A stretch of 64,000 nt of DNA. Origin: Neopusillimonas aromaticivorans. GTDB lineage: Bacteria > Pseudomonadota > Gammaproteobacteria > Burkholderiales > Burkholderiaceae_B. Both the position numbers and the translations under genes were made by a program. Below the pieces are notes generated by a model, which made no database searches, had not been told where the DNA came from, and saw only the letters and a program-made list of their open reading frames with translations. The stretch's first letter is position 1; each line of letters starts with the position of its first letter. The stretch spans positions 248,001 to 312,000 of the forward strand of contig NZ_CP128233.1 in NCBI RefSeq assembly GCF_030344915.1, written 5' to 3'. This document shows positions 41,315 through 49,836 of the stretch, one piece after another.

Positions 41315-43162
41315 CAAAACTTCTGTCTAATCGAGTCGGCAATGCCCAGGGCGTCGAGCCCGTGCTGCTGCAACAATTTGCCCTGATCACCATGATCAAT
41401 GAATTCATCAGGCAAACCCAGCTGCAGGACAGGGATCTGGACTCCGCGACTGGCCAGATGCTCGAGTACAGCACTGCCTGCGCCGCCCATAATGGCGCCT
41501 TCCTCAAGTGTCACAATAGCCTCATGGCTGGCCACCAGCTGATCAACCAAAGCATGATCAAGCGGTTTGACAAACCGCATGTCAGCAACGGTTGTATCCA
41601 GTTCGTGGGCCGCCTCGAGCGCAGCGGGCACCAGCGTGCCGAAACCCAGGATGGCAACCCGCTTGCCGTGCCTTAAAACATGGCCTTTGCCGATTTCGAC
41701 GGTATCGAGCGATGACGTGACTTCGGCGCCACAACCGGCACCGCGCGGATAACGTACCGAGGCAGGCCCGTTGTAGTGATAACAGGTACTGAGTAACAAC
41801 CGGGTTTCATTTTCGTCAGACGGCGTTGCAATAACCATATTGGGAATACAGCGCAAAAACGCAATGTCGTAATTACCGGCATGGGTAGCGCCATCAGCAC
41901 CCACCAGACCCGCACGATCAAGCGCAAACGTTACATCGAGGTCTTGCAACGCCACATCGTGAATCAGTTGATCGTAACCTCGTTGCAAGAAGGTGGAATA
42001 AATGGCCACGACGGGTTTGAGCCCCTCGCAGGCAATACCACCCGCAAACGTGACGGCGTGCTGCTCTGCAATACCCACATCGAAATAGCGCTCGGGAAAC
42101 TGCTGGTGAAATTCGACCATGCCGCTGCCCTCGCGCATGGCGGGGGTAATGGCCATCAGTCGATCGTCGTGCCGGGCCATGTCACACAACCAGCGTCCGA
42201 AGACCTGGGTAAACGTCTGGCGCACAGGGGCCGTCGATTTCTGGATACCCACCGTGGGGTCGAATTTTCCGGGGCCGTGATAAAGCACAGGATCGGCTTC
42301 AGCCAGTTTGTAGCCCTGCCCTTTTTTGTGACCACGTGCAGAAATTGAAGACCACCCAGCTGACGCAGGTTCTGCAACGTCGGCACCAGCGCATCAAGGT
42401 CATGACCATCGATGGGGCCCACATAATTGAAGCCCAGCTCTTCAAACAGCGTGGCGGGGGACACCAGACCTTTAGCGTGACCTTCGACCCGACGAGCCAA
42501 TTCAAGTACCGGCGGCATGTGCTGCAAGACAGCCTTGCCCATGTTCTTGGCGGCGGCATAAAACTTGCCGGACATAAGCCGTGCAAAATAATGATTCAGT
42601 GCACCAACCGGCGGCGAAATCGACATGTCATTATCGTTCAGGATCACCAGCACATTGACACCGGGCGTGACACCCGCATTGTTCAAGGCCTCGAAGGCCA
42701 TGCCTGCCGTCATGGCACCATCGCCAATGACCGCAATGTGCTGACGCTTGGCGTGCCCCAGATTGCGTGATGCAACCGCCATACCCAGCACCGCCGAAAT
42801 CGAAGTGGACGAATGGGCCGTACCAAAGGGGTCATACACGGACTCAGAGCGCTTGGGAAACCCTGAAATGCCACCAAACTGGCGCAAATGGGCCATTGCG
42901 TCGCGGCGCCCGGTCAAGATCTTGTGCGGGTACGACTGGTGACCGACGTCCCAGACAATGCGATCGTCGGGGGTATTGAACACATAATGCAGGGCAACGG
43001 CCAGTTCGACAGTACCCAGGTTGGAGGACAAATGCCCCCGGTGCGGGACACCGCAGTCAAAATGAACGAGCGCAACTGATCGGCAACCTGTTTGAGCGAC
43101 CGCGCGTCAAGGCCGCGCAAGTCGTCGGGCGAATTGATCTGTTCTAAAGAGGGAATAGTCAT
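41305..43162 (-). CDS. dxs: 1-deoxy-D-xylulose-5-phosphate synthase (two frameshifts)
   Basis: Thiamine-diphosphate enzyme that starts the MEP isoprenoid route and supplies DXP for thiamine and PLP. 619 residues when repaired. Motifs: WDVGHQSYPHKILTGR, the ThDP-binding GDGAMTAGMAFEALNN ending at NDNDMSI, and RYPRGAG in the C-terminal part. Breaks: 43035-43039 (C5; SRTGGHLSSNLG expected) and 42322-42327 (T6; VTKKGQGYKLAEAD expected). It follows ispA by 73 bases, so the start and the prenyl-chain step of isoprenoid synthesis are co-located. Confidence 0.95.
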
Positions 43163-43235
43163 ACACGTTGAACCTGTTGGCGCCAGACGCCACTGAGGCC
43201 TATTTTAGTTGAGTAGCCAGGCACCCGAAGCGCCA

Positions 43236-44153
43236 TCAGTGATCGCGACCCACAATATAATCAGCAAGATCACCCAGACGATGGCCCGCCGGCCCGAGCG
43301 GCAACAAGGCGGCATGCGCCTCTTGACGCAGCGACTCAAGCAGTTCACGTGCAGGGTCAACACCCAGCAACGAGACATACGTTGGCTTGTTGTTCTGAAG
43401 GTCTTTTCCCGCCGTCTTGCCCAGCACCGCCGTATTGGCCGTCACATCAAGAATGTCGTCGGCCACCTGAAAGGCAAGCCCTACCGCGCTGGCGTAACGC
43501 TCAAGCCCTTCACGGGTAGCCGAACCTGCACCCACAACAATGCCCCCCAGCAACACACTGGCCTGCAGCATCGCACCGGTTTTCATGCTGTGCATGACCT
43601 GCAGCTCGGCCTGACTAAGTGCCTGACCCACGGCCAGACAATCAATGGCCTGCCCACCCGCCATGCCCAGGCTACCCGCAGAGCGAGCCAGCAACTCGAT
43701 GGCCTGAATAACCAGCGCGGGCGCAACCGGGGTTTGAGCCAGCAATTCAAAGGCCAGCGGCTGCAAGGCATCACCGGCAAGCATGGCGGTCGCCTCATCA
43801 AACTGACGATGAGTCGTAGGGCGACCGCGGCGCAAATCGTCATTGTCCATGCACGGCAAGTCATCGTGTACAAGCGAGTACGCGTGAATCAGTTCAACGG
43901 CGGCGCTGGCATGATCAAGCGCCTTGGCCTGCGCCGACGACAATGACTGCCCGGCGCCAATAGAGGCCTCGCCTGCCGCATAGACCAGCGCGGCGCGAAC
44001 CCGTTTGCCGCCACCCAGCACCGAGTAGCGCATGGCTTCGTGCAAGCGTACGGGCTCGATATCAGCCTCAGGCAGAAACTCGTCAAGAACGTTTTCAACG
44101 TGTGCCGCTGTGGCCTTTAACCAATCAGAAAACGGCTGAATTGTGATCGACAT
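43236..44153 (-). CDS. ispA: Farnesyl diphosphate synthase (geranyltranstransferase)
   Basis: Joins IPP to DMAPP and GPP to give farnesyl diphosphate, 305 residues, intact. First aspartate-rich motif HDDLPCMDNDDLRRGRP near residue 92 and second motif FQVADDILDVT near residue 235. It lies five bases after xseB and upstream of dxs, the common proteobacterial order. Its product is the substrate of the hpnCDE genes in this window. Confidence 0.95.
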   Translation of the reverse strand: MSITIQPFSDWLKATAAHVENVLDEFLPEADIEPVRLHEAMRYSVLGGGKRVRAALVYAAGEASIGAGQSLSSAQAKALDHASAAVELIHAYSLVHDDLPCMDNDDLRRGRPTTHRQFDEATAMLAGDALQPLAFELLAQTPVAPALVIQAIELLARSAGSLGMAGGQAIDCLAVGQALSQAELQVMHSMKTGAMLQASVLLGGIVVGAGSATREGLERYASAVGLAFQVADDILDVTANTAVLGKTAGKDLQNNKPTYVSLLGVDPARELLESLRQEAHAALLPLGPAGHRLGDLADYIVGRDH

Positions 44154-44158
44154 ACCGC

Positions 44159-44437
44159 TTATCCCTCTTGGTTGGTCGTATCATCAAGCGGCTTCAACAC
44201 GTTGCCCTGCAGCACCTTGACCTGCTCATCGGCAGCATCCAGCAAACGCTGGCACACGCGCGAGAGCTCAACACCGCGCTCGTACGCCGCCAACGACTGT
44301 TCAAGCGGCAATTCCCCGCTTTCCATCCGTGCGACCAGCGCCTCGAGCTGGGACAACGCGGTCTCGAAGTCTTGTGGCAACGGTGCCGCACCTGGCGACG
44401 GCGTTACCCCGGATGAGGTGGCAGAATGTTCGGCCAT
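44159..44437 (-). CDS. xseB: Exodeoxyribonuclease VII small subunit
   Basis: Small helical subunit of ExoVII, 92 residues, intact. Family block FETALSQLEALVARMESGEL followed by PLEQSLAAYERGVELSRVCQ. The start MAEHSATSSG is chosen from AGGA seven bases upstream; a longer frame to 44491 lacks support. First gene of the xseB-ispA-dxs run. The large subunit gene xseA is not in the window. Confidence 0.93.
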   Translation of the reverse strand: MAEHSATSSGVTPSPGAAPLPQDFETALSQLEALVARMESGELPLEQSLAAYERGVELSRVCQRLLDAADEQVKVLQGNVLKPLDDTTNQEG

Positions 44438-44511
44438 GACAATTTCCTGAATTTGAATTAGTGCGATTGTACGAGATGCCGGATCAAACAACGCCGGCCT
44501 CGCCGTAAGTC

Positions 44512-44542
44512 TTGTTTTTAAAGAAAAAGTTTCGGGTACAAT
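44512..44542 (+). promoter_or_regulatory. Candidate promoter for the Rieske oxygenase gene
   Basis: TTGTTT (44512-44517) and TACAAT (44537-44542) with a long 19-base spacer, 90 bases before the start codon. The leader between also holds a seven-base hairpin (ACCAGCC 44583-44589, GGCTGGT 44602-44608). The rest of the 195-base gap shows nothing. Confidence 0.35.
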
Positions 44543-44632
44543 GCGCGTTTACATTTCATCGGCCAGTCCGTTTTTTCTTCGCACCAGCCAAAACTTTCAC
44601 CGGCTGGTAAGTAACCGCGCGGGGGACAAATC

Positions 44633-45780
44633 ATGACCGACATTGGTCGGGAAGCGCAATTCGCGCTGGCACAATCGCAGCTTTCCGTTGAAAGTTATTT
44701 CGACGATACCATCTTCGCTCGCGAAAAAGCCCGTATTTTCAATAACTCAGCCCTGTACGTCGGGCACGAGAAACTGGTGCCCGAAACGGGTGACTGGTAC
44801 ACGCTGGCGCACGAGCACGCCGGGCGTGCCCTGGTTCGCAATCCGAACGGCGTAGAATTGATCTCAAATGTTTGCCGTCACCGACAGGCCGTCATGCTGG
44901 GCTTCGACATGCTCGACCCGGCAGGGCCTAAAACGCACCGGGGCAACCTGCGCGATACAGGCGGCAACATTGTCTGCCCGATTCATCGCTGGACCTACAG
45001 CAAAAACGGCGAATTGCTGGGGGCACCCCAGTTTCCAGAAACCCCTGCATGAATCTGGAAAGATTCACGCTCAGAAACTGCCACGGGCTGCTGTTCGAAG
45101 GCCCGCGTGACCCTGCACATGATATGGCGTCGCTGTTTAAACGGCCTGAGTTTGATTTCGGTGACTACGTGCTTGATCACGTTGAAGTGCACCACTGCAA
45201 CTACAACTGGAAAACCTTCATTGAGGTCTACCTCGAAGACTATCATGTGGGGCCGTTTCATCCGGGCCTGGGGCGTTTTGTCACCTGCGATGACCTGACC
45301 TGGGAATTCGCCGACTGGTACAGCCTGCAACGGGTGGGGGTGCACAATGCCCTGGCCCAACCTGGCTCTGAAACCTACAAACGCTGGCACGACCAGCTCT
45401 TGCAATTCCGTCAGGGCGAAACCCCCGACTTCGGAGCCGTCTGGGTCACCTACTTCCCCACCCACATGATCGAGCTGTACCCGCATGTCGTGGTGTTGTC
45501 GACCCTGCACCCTGTCAGCCCGCAAAAAACCGTCAATATCGTCGAGTTTTATTACCCCGAGGAAATTGCCGCATTTGAGCGCGATTTCGTCGAGGCGCAA
45601 CGCGCTGCCTATATGGAAACCGCAGTTGAAGATGACGAGATTGCCGAACGCATGGATGCCGGGCGCAAGGCTTTGATGATGCGCGGTACCACTGAAGCCG
45701 GTCCGTATCAGTCACCCATGGAAGACGGCATGATGCACTTCCATGCCTGGTACCACCGCCTGATGAACCAGACCAGCTGA
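44633..45780 (+). CDS. Rieske non-heme iron oxygenase, alpha-type subunit (one frameshift)
   Basis: Ring-hydroxylating-type oxygenase, 382 residues when repaired. The Rieske [2Fe-2S] site is NVCRHRQAVMLG plus CPIHRWTYSKNG (CxH...CxxH), near residues 82-125. The mononuclear iron site is YLEDYHVGPFHPGL near residue 207 (two His, plus a later acid). One base is missing in the C4 run at 45042-45045 (FPETPCMNLERFTL expected). The start follows GGGGGA. No ferredoxin, reductase or beta subunit gene adjoins it, so its electron partners must be encoded elsewhere. The substrate is unknown; it may be an aromatic compound or a quaternary amine. Confidence 0.85.
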
Positions 45781-45790
45781 CCTCGTGACC

Positions 45791-46715
45791 CTACTCGCCC
45801 GTAGCCACCGGGCGTTCAGGGTCACTGCACCACTCGCTCCACGACCCTGGATACAAGGCCGACCCCGACAGGCCGGCCAGTTCCATGGCAAACAGGTTAT
45901 GACACGCCGTAATGCCTGAACCACACTGGTGAACCACCTGCTCCGGACGAGTCTCACCCAGCAAGGCATCAAACGCCTCACGCAACTGCTCCGCCGGCAA
46001 AAAACGGCCATCAGGCTGGCAGTTCAGAGAGTTCGGACGATTCAAGGCCCCCGGTATATGCCCGGCCACCGGATCCATGGGCTCGGTCTCGCCGCGAAAA
46101 CGGTTCTCGGCACGTGCATCAACCACCACAAACCGGGGCTTGGCAATATTCGCCAACACCTGGTCTGCATTCACGACCGGCATGAATGGCGTCCGCCCGG
46201 CGGACGAATTCACACCAGCGGCGTCGGCTGGCGCACTATCGACGTCTGTGGACATCAGCCCCGTTTGCGCTTTACTCGCAGCAGCAGGCGCCACGACAGC
46301 ACCAGACGCTGCCGAGGCCACAGGCAGCCCCGAGGCTTTCCAGGCCGCCCAGCCGCCATCAAGGACGGCAACGGCATCGTGCCCCATCCAGCGCAACATC
46401 CACCACAAATGCGCCGCAAAAGCCCCTGCCCCCCGTCGTAAATGACCACTTGCACCCCGGGGCCAACCCCATGCGTGCGCATCAGGGCCAAAAATCATCC
46501 AGCGACGGCAACGGATGCCGCCCGTTGGTACCGGTTTTTTGCGCACACAAGTCATGCTCGTGATCCAGAAAGACAGCGCCGGGGATATGCTCGAGACTCC
46601 AGGCCTTGAATCCAGCCTGATGATCGAGCAAATCATGGCGCACATCGAAAACCACACAGGCGCTGTCGCGCAGCAGGCGATCAAGCGCGGAAGGGTCAAT
46701 CAACAAACGGTACAT
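45791..46715 (-). CDS. sseA: 3-mercaptopyruvate sulfurtransferase (two frameshifts)
   Basis: Two-rhodanese-domain sulfurtransferase, 308 residues when repaired. The active-site loop VVHQCGSGITACHN matches the CGSGxTA type that prefers 3-mercaptopyruvate; thiosulfate types have CRKGVTA. The two domains are joined by an Ala/Ser-rich linker that is longer than usual (near residues 137-175). Breaks: 46490-46494 (A5; LDDFLALMRTHGVG) and 46423-46426 (C4; GGQGAFAAHLWWML). The start MYRLLIDPSALDRLL follows GGAG. It is 15 bases downstream of the EamA gene. Confidence 0.9.
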
Positions 46716-46729
46716 ATCAATTCTCCGGG

Positions 46730-47601
46730 TTACGCCTTGGCCGTGGCACGACTGCGCCGGCTTTCAGTATAGGTGCGCCAGGTCGACAACAAACCTGCGG
46801 CAATAACCAGCGCCATGCCCACCCAGGCCAGCCCATCAGGAACCTCGTCCCAGAACACCACCCCAAGGATAGTGGCAAAAACAATGGTTGTATATTGCAG
46901 CGCTGCCGTCAATAATGCTTTGCCCGCACCAAATGCGCGGGTCATGGCCAACTGCCCGACCAGACCCGACAAACCCAGCCCGAGCGCAGCCAGCCAGGCT
47001 TGCCACGACAAAGACTGCCAGCCGTCAATCCACAGAACACCCAGACTGGAGATACAGACACACAGCGAAAAAACAAGTACGGTGCGCCATTCAGACTCGC
47101 CCGACTGCCCAAGCTGGCGAACCTGCATCATGGCGATGGCACCCAGCATGCCCGCCCCAAGACCGGCCAGCGCGCCAACAAACTGGTCTTCCCCCAGGCT
47201 GGGGCGCAGAATCCCCAACACACCGACAAACCCCAGACCCACCGCCAAAGCACGCACATAATCACCGCGTGCCCCGCCCCACAGGAGCATATAGCCGGTA
47301 ATGAACAAGGGCGAGGTGTAATTGAGGCTGATCGCCGTTGGCAGTGGCAAATTTGACAGCGCGTAAAACCCCAGCCACATGGAGGCAATACCCGACACAT
47401 TGCGCCAGAGATGCTTTTTGGGTGTTCAGGGATAATGCGACGATGGGTGAAAATGGCCCAGCCCAGCAGCAACAGCACCGACGGAACACCGCGAAACAAG
47501 ATTATTTGCGCCAGCGGCACGCCAAAGCTGGCGGCCAGTTTGATGCAGGCACCCATGATGGCAAACATGGCACATGCAAGAATCATCCACAACGACTGCA
47601 T
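46730..47601 (-). CDS. EamA/DMT-family transporter (one frameshift)
   Basis: Drug/metabolite-superfamily membrane protein of about ten helices in two EamA repeats, 290 residues when repaired. The first repeat starts MQSLWMILACAMFAIMGACI; the second contains MTRAFGAGKALLTAALQYT, a typical EamA loop. One base is missing in the T5 run at 47415-47419 (HPKKHLWRNVSGIASMWLG expected). The start is the Met at 47601, with a weak ribosome site; an extension to 47676 is less likely. The substrate is unknown. Confidence 0.88.
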
Positions 47602-47691
47602 AATGGCGCGGTATAGTTCCGATAAAACCTGAAAGACGATACTATACTGCCGCCCGAAATTTTTTATTTTCAGCAAAATGTCAGTATTTAA

Positions 47692-47716
47692 ACTATCAGG
47701 GCGAACACCTGATAGT
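47692..47716. repeat. Nine-base inverted repeat upstream of htpX
   Basis: ACTATCAGG (47692-47700) and CCTGATAGT (47708-47716) around GCGAACA, in the divergent EamA/htpX gap. No flanking U-tract. It could be an operator or an RNA hairpin; no known motif is recognised. Confidence 0.4.
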
Positions 47717-47788
47717 GGCCCATAACGGCATGGGCTTCGGGCTTGCTTCCGGCAGGCCCTGACAGGTTACCCGGATTTCACTCGCAGA

Positions 47789-47818
47789 CCCTTTAATTGC
47801 GGGAACCGGGCCCCATTT
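47789..47818 (+). promoter_or_regulatory. Heat-shock (sigma-32) promoter of htpX
   Basis: CCCTTTAA (47789-47796), 14-base spacer, CCCCATTT (47811-47818). The sigma-32 consensus is CCCTTGAA, 13-17 bases, CCCCATnT, so 7 of 8 and 8 of 8 positions match with correct spacing. It lies 43 bases before htpX, a heat-shock gene in other proteobacteria. Confidence 0.75.
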
Positions 47819-47861
47819 ATATGGTCTGAATCAACTCACCTACTTGCAGGATGATCCTTAC

Positions 47862-48741
47862 ATGAAACGTGTTTTTCTGTTCTTGCTGACCAACATTGCG
47901 GTCATGGTTGTTTTAAGCATCACCATGAACGTACTGGGTGTTGGTCGCTTTCTCACTGCACAAGGTCTTGACCTGACCCAGTTGCTGATTTTTTCTGCAC
48001 TGGTTGGTTTTACCGGGTCGTTCATCTCGTTGCTGATGAGCAAATGGATGGCCAAGCAAAGCACCGGAGCCAGGGTCATCAACCCACAAGCTCCCGCCAA
48101 CGCGCGCGAAGCCTGGCTGGTTGACACCGTTCACCAACTGGCTGACCGGGCCGGTATCGGTCATCCCGAAGTGGCCATCTACGAAGGCCCGCCCAACGCT
48201 TTTGCAACCGGGGCATTCAAAAATGACGCTCTGGTCGCCGTATCAACCGGACTGCTGCAAAGCATGACCGAAGAAGAAGTGGCGGCGGTATTGGGTCATG
48301 AAGTCGCCCACGTCGCCAACGGCGACATGATCACCCTGACCCTGATTCAGGGTGTGGTCAACACCTTTGTGGTGTTCCTGGCACGCGTTGTCGGTTATTT
48401 TGTTGACCGTGTCGTTCTAAAAAACGAACGCGATGTGGGTATCGGCTATTACGGCACAGTCATTGTGTGCGAAATCGTTTTCGGCCTGCTGGCCTCGATT
48501 ATTGTGGCCTGGTTCTCGCGCCAACGCGAGTACCGCGCCGATGCCGGAGCCGCCAAACTGATGGGTGCCCGTGAACCCATGGTTCGTGCACTGGCCCGAC
48601 TGGGCGGACTTGAACCCGGCGAATTGCCCAAATCATTCGAGGCATCGGGTATTTCAGGCGGTGCCGGAATTGCGGCGCTGTTTGCCACGCACCCCCATCG
48701 AAGACCGTATCCGTGCCCTGCGCAGTGCCCAGACACTCTAA
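47862..48741 (+). CDS. htpX: Membrane zinc protease HtpX (one frameshift)
   Basis: Inner-membrane metalloprotease for quality control of misfolded membrane proteins, about 293 residues. Membrane segments at residues 5-25 and 38-58 come first, then the active site LGHEVAHVANGDM (HExxH) near residue 144 and REYRADAGAAKLMG with the third zinc ligand. Near the 3' end the C5 run at 48692-48696 must gain two bases (or lose one) to give THPPIEDRIRAL and the stop TAA at 48739-48741; the raw frame ends with a wrong Arg/Pro tail. The start follows AGGAT, below a sigma-32 promoter. Confidence 0.93.
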
Positions 48742-48867
48742 TTCGCTGATTCGGCACACCAGAATCTGGCCTGATCAGTTCCGGAACCGGCCCTGATTGA
48801 CCTACAGGCTGGCCCCACGGAAATCGGGGTTTGTTCTGGCCGAATTCACGCTCTACAAACGCCCGAC

Positions 48868-48903
48868 AAAAAGCCGCTTTGCCTCACAGCAAAGCGGCTT
48901 TTT
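48868..48903. terminator. Bidirectional terminator between htpX and the hydrolase gene
   Basis: Perfect 15-base stem AAAAAGCCGCTTTGC / GCAAAGCGGCTTTTT around CTCACA. A-tracts and T-tracts on both sides make it a good intrinsic terminator for both convergent genes. Confidence 0.85.
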
Positions 48904-48951
48904 CACTTCCGGCCACGAACAGGCCTGAAAGCCTGACACGAAAACCGGTAA

Positions 48952-49740
48952 CTAACCTAGATGCTTCGCAAACCAGTTCAGTGCCCGTCGCCACGCGTCA
49001 TTGGCATCGGCCTCGTTATAACTTGCACGGTAATCAGAATAGAACGCATGATTTGACTCGGGATATACCACGATTTCAGACGCACGTGCATTGGCATTAC
49101 CTTGCGCCAGCGCCTCTTGCATTTGCGTGACCCCTTCCAGCGGAATACTGGCGTCCAGGCCACCATAAAGGCCCAGAACCGGGGCCTTCAAGGTGCGGGG
49201 CACATCAATCGGATTACGGGTCTGCAAAGGCCCGTGACCCACCAGCAGCTTGCCGTACCAAGCGGCACCCGCGCGCACCTGCGGGTTGTGGTCCGCATAC
49301 ATCCAGGTGATACGCCCGCCCCAGCAGAAACCCGTGACGGCCAGACGCGCAGTGTCGGCCCCCTGTGCTTTGGCCCAGGCCACACTGGCGTCAAGATCGG
49401 CCATAACCTGATCATCGGGAGCCTTCGAGACAATTTCCTTGATCAGCGTGGGCACGTCAGTGTACTGACTGCAATCACCCTGGCGTTCCAGTAAATTGAC
49501 GGCCACCGCAAAGTAACCCTCTTTGGCAAAACGACGGCAGACATCACGAACATGCTCGTGCAAACCAAAGATTTCCTGTATGACCAGAACCACCGGACGA
49601 TTCATTTGCCCCTCTGGAGCGGCATAATAGGCCGTAATCGTGCCGTCAAATGTTGGCAACTGGAATTCGCCATGGGCCAGACCCGTGGCATCGGTATGAA
49701 TTGTTGTCGGCGCTGCGCCGGTAATGGGTGAAAAAGACAT
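48952..49740 (-). CDS. Dienelactone hydrolase family protein
   Basis: Alpha/beta hydrolase of 262 residues, intact. The Cys-Asp-His triad is visible as TGFCWGGRITW (Cys), LYGGLDASIPLEG (Asp) and PESNHAFYSDYR (His). The nucleophile Cys is the mark of the dienelactone hydrolase family, used in chlorocatechol degradation, but most single-gene members have unknown substrates. No other aromatic-degradation gene is adjacent except the Rieske gene 4 kb away. It is convergent with htpX and 97 bases downstream of polA. Confidence 0.88.
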   Translation of the reverse strand: MSFSPITGAAPTTIHTDATGLAHGEFQLPTFDGTITAYYAAPEGQMNRPVVLVIQEIFGLHEHVRDVCRRFAKEGYFAVAVNLLERQGDCSQYTDVPTLIKEIVSKAPDDQVMADLDASVAWAKAQGADTARLAVTGFCWGGRITWMYADHNPQVRAGAAWYGKLLVGHGPLQTRNPIDVPRTLKAPVLGLYGGLDASIPLEGVTQMQEALAQGNANARASEIVVYPESNHAFYSDYRASYNEADANDAWRRALNWFAKHLG

Positions 49741-49836
49741 GTTTCCTCCGTTTGAATCACGTTAACGTGGCCGCTGAAAACCAGCACGCACACTGAAACC
49801 TGGCGGGGATGCCCCTTGCCAGGCAAGCCGCAGCCG

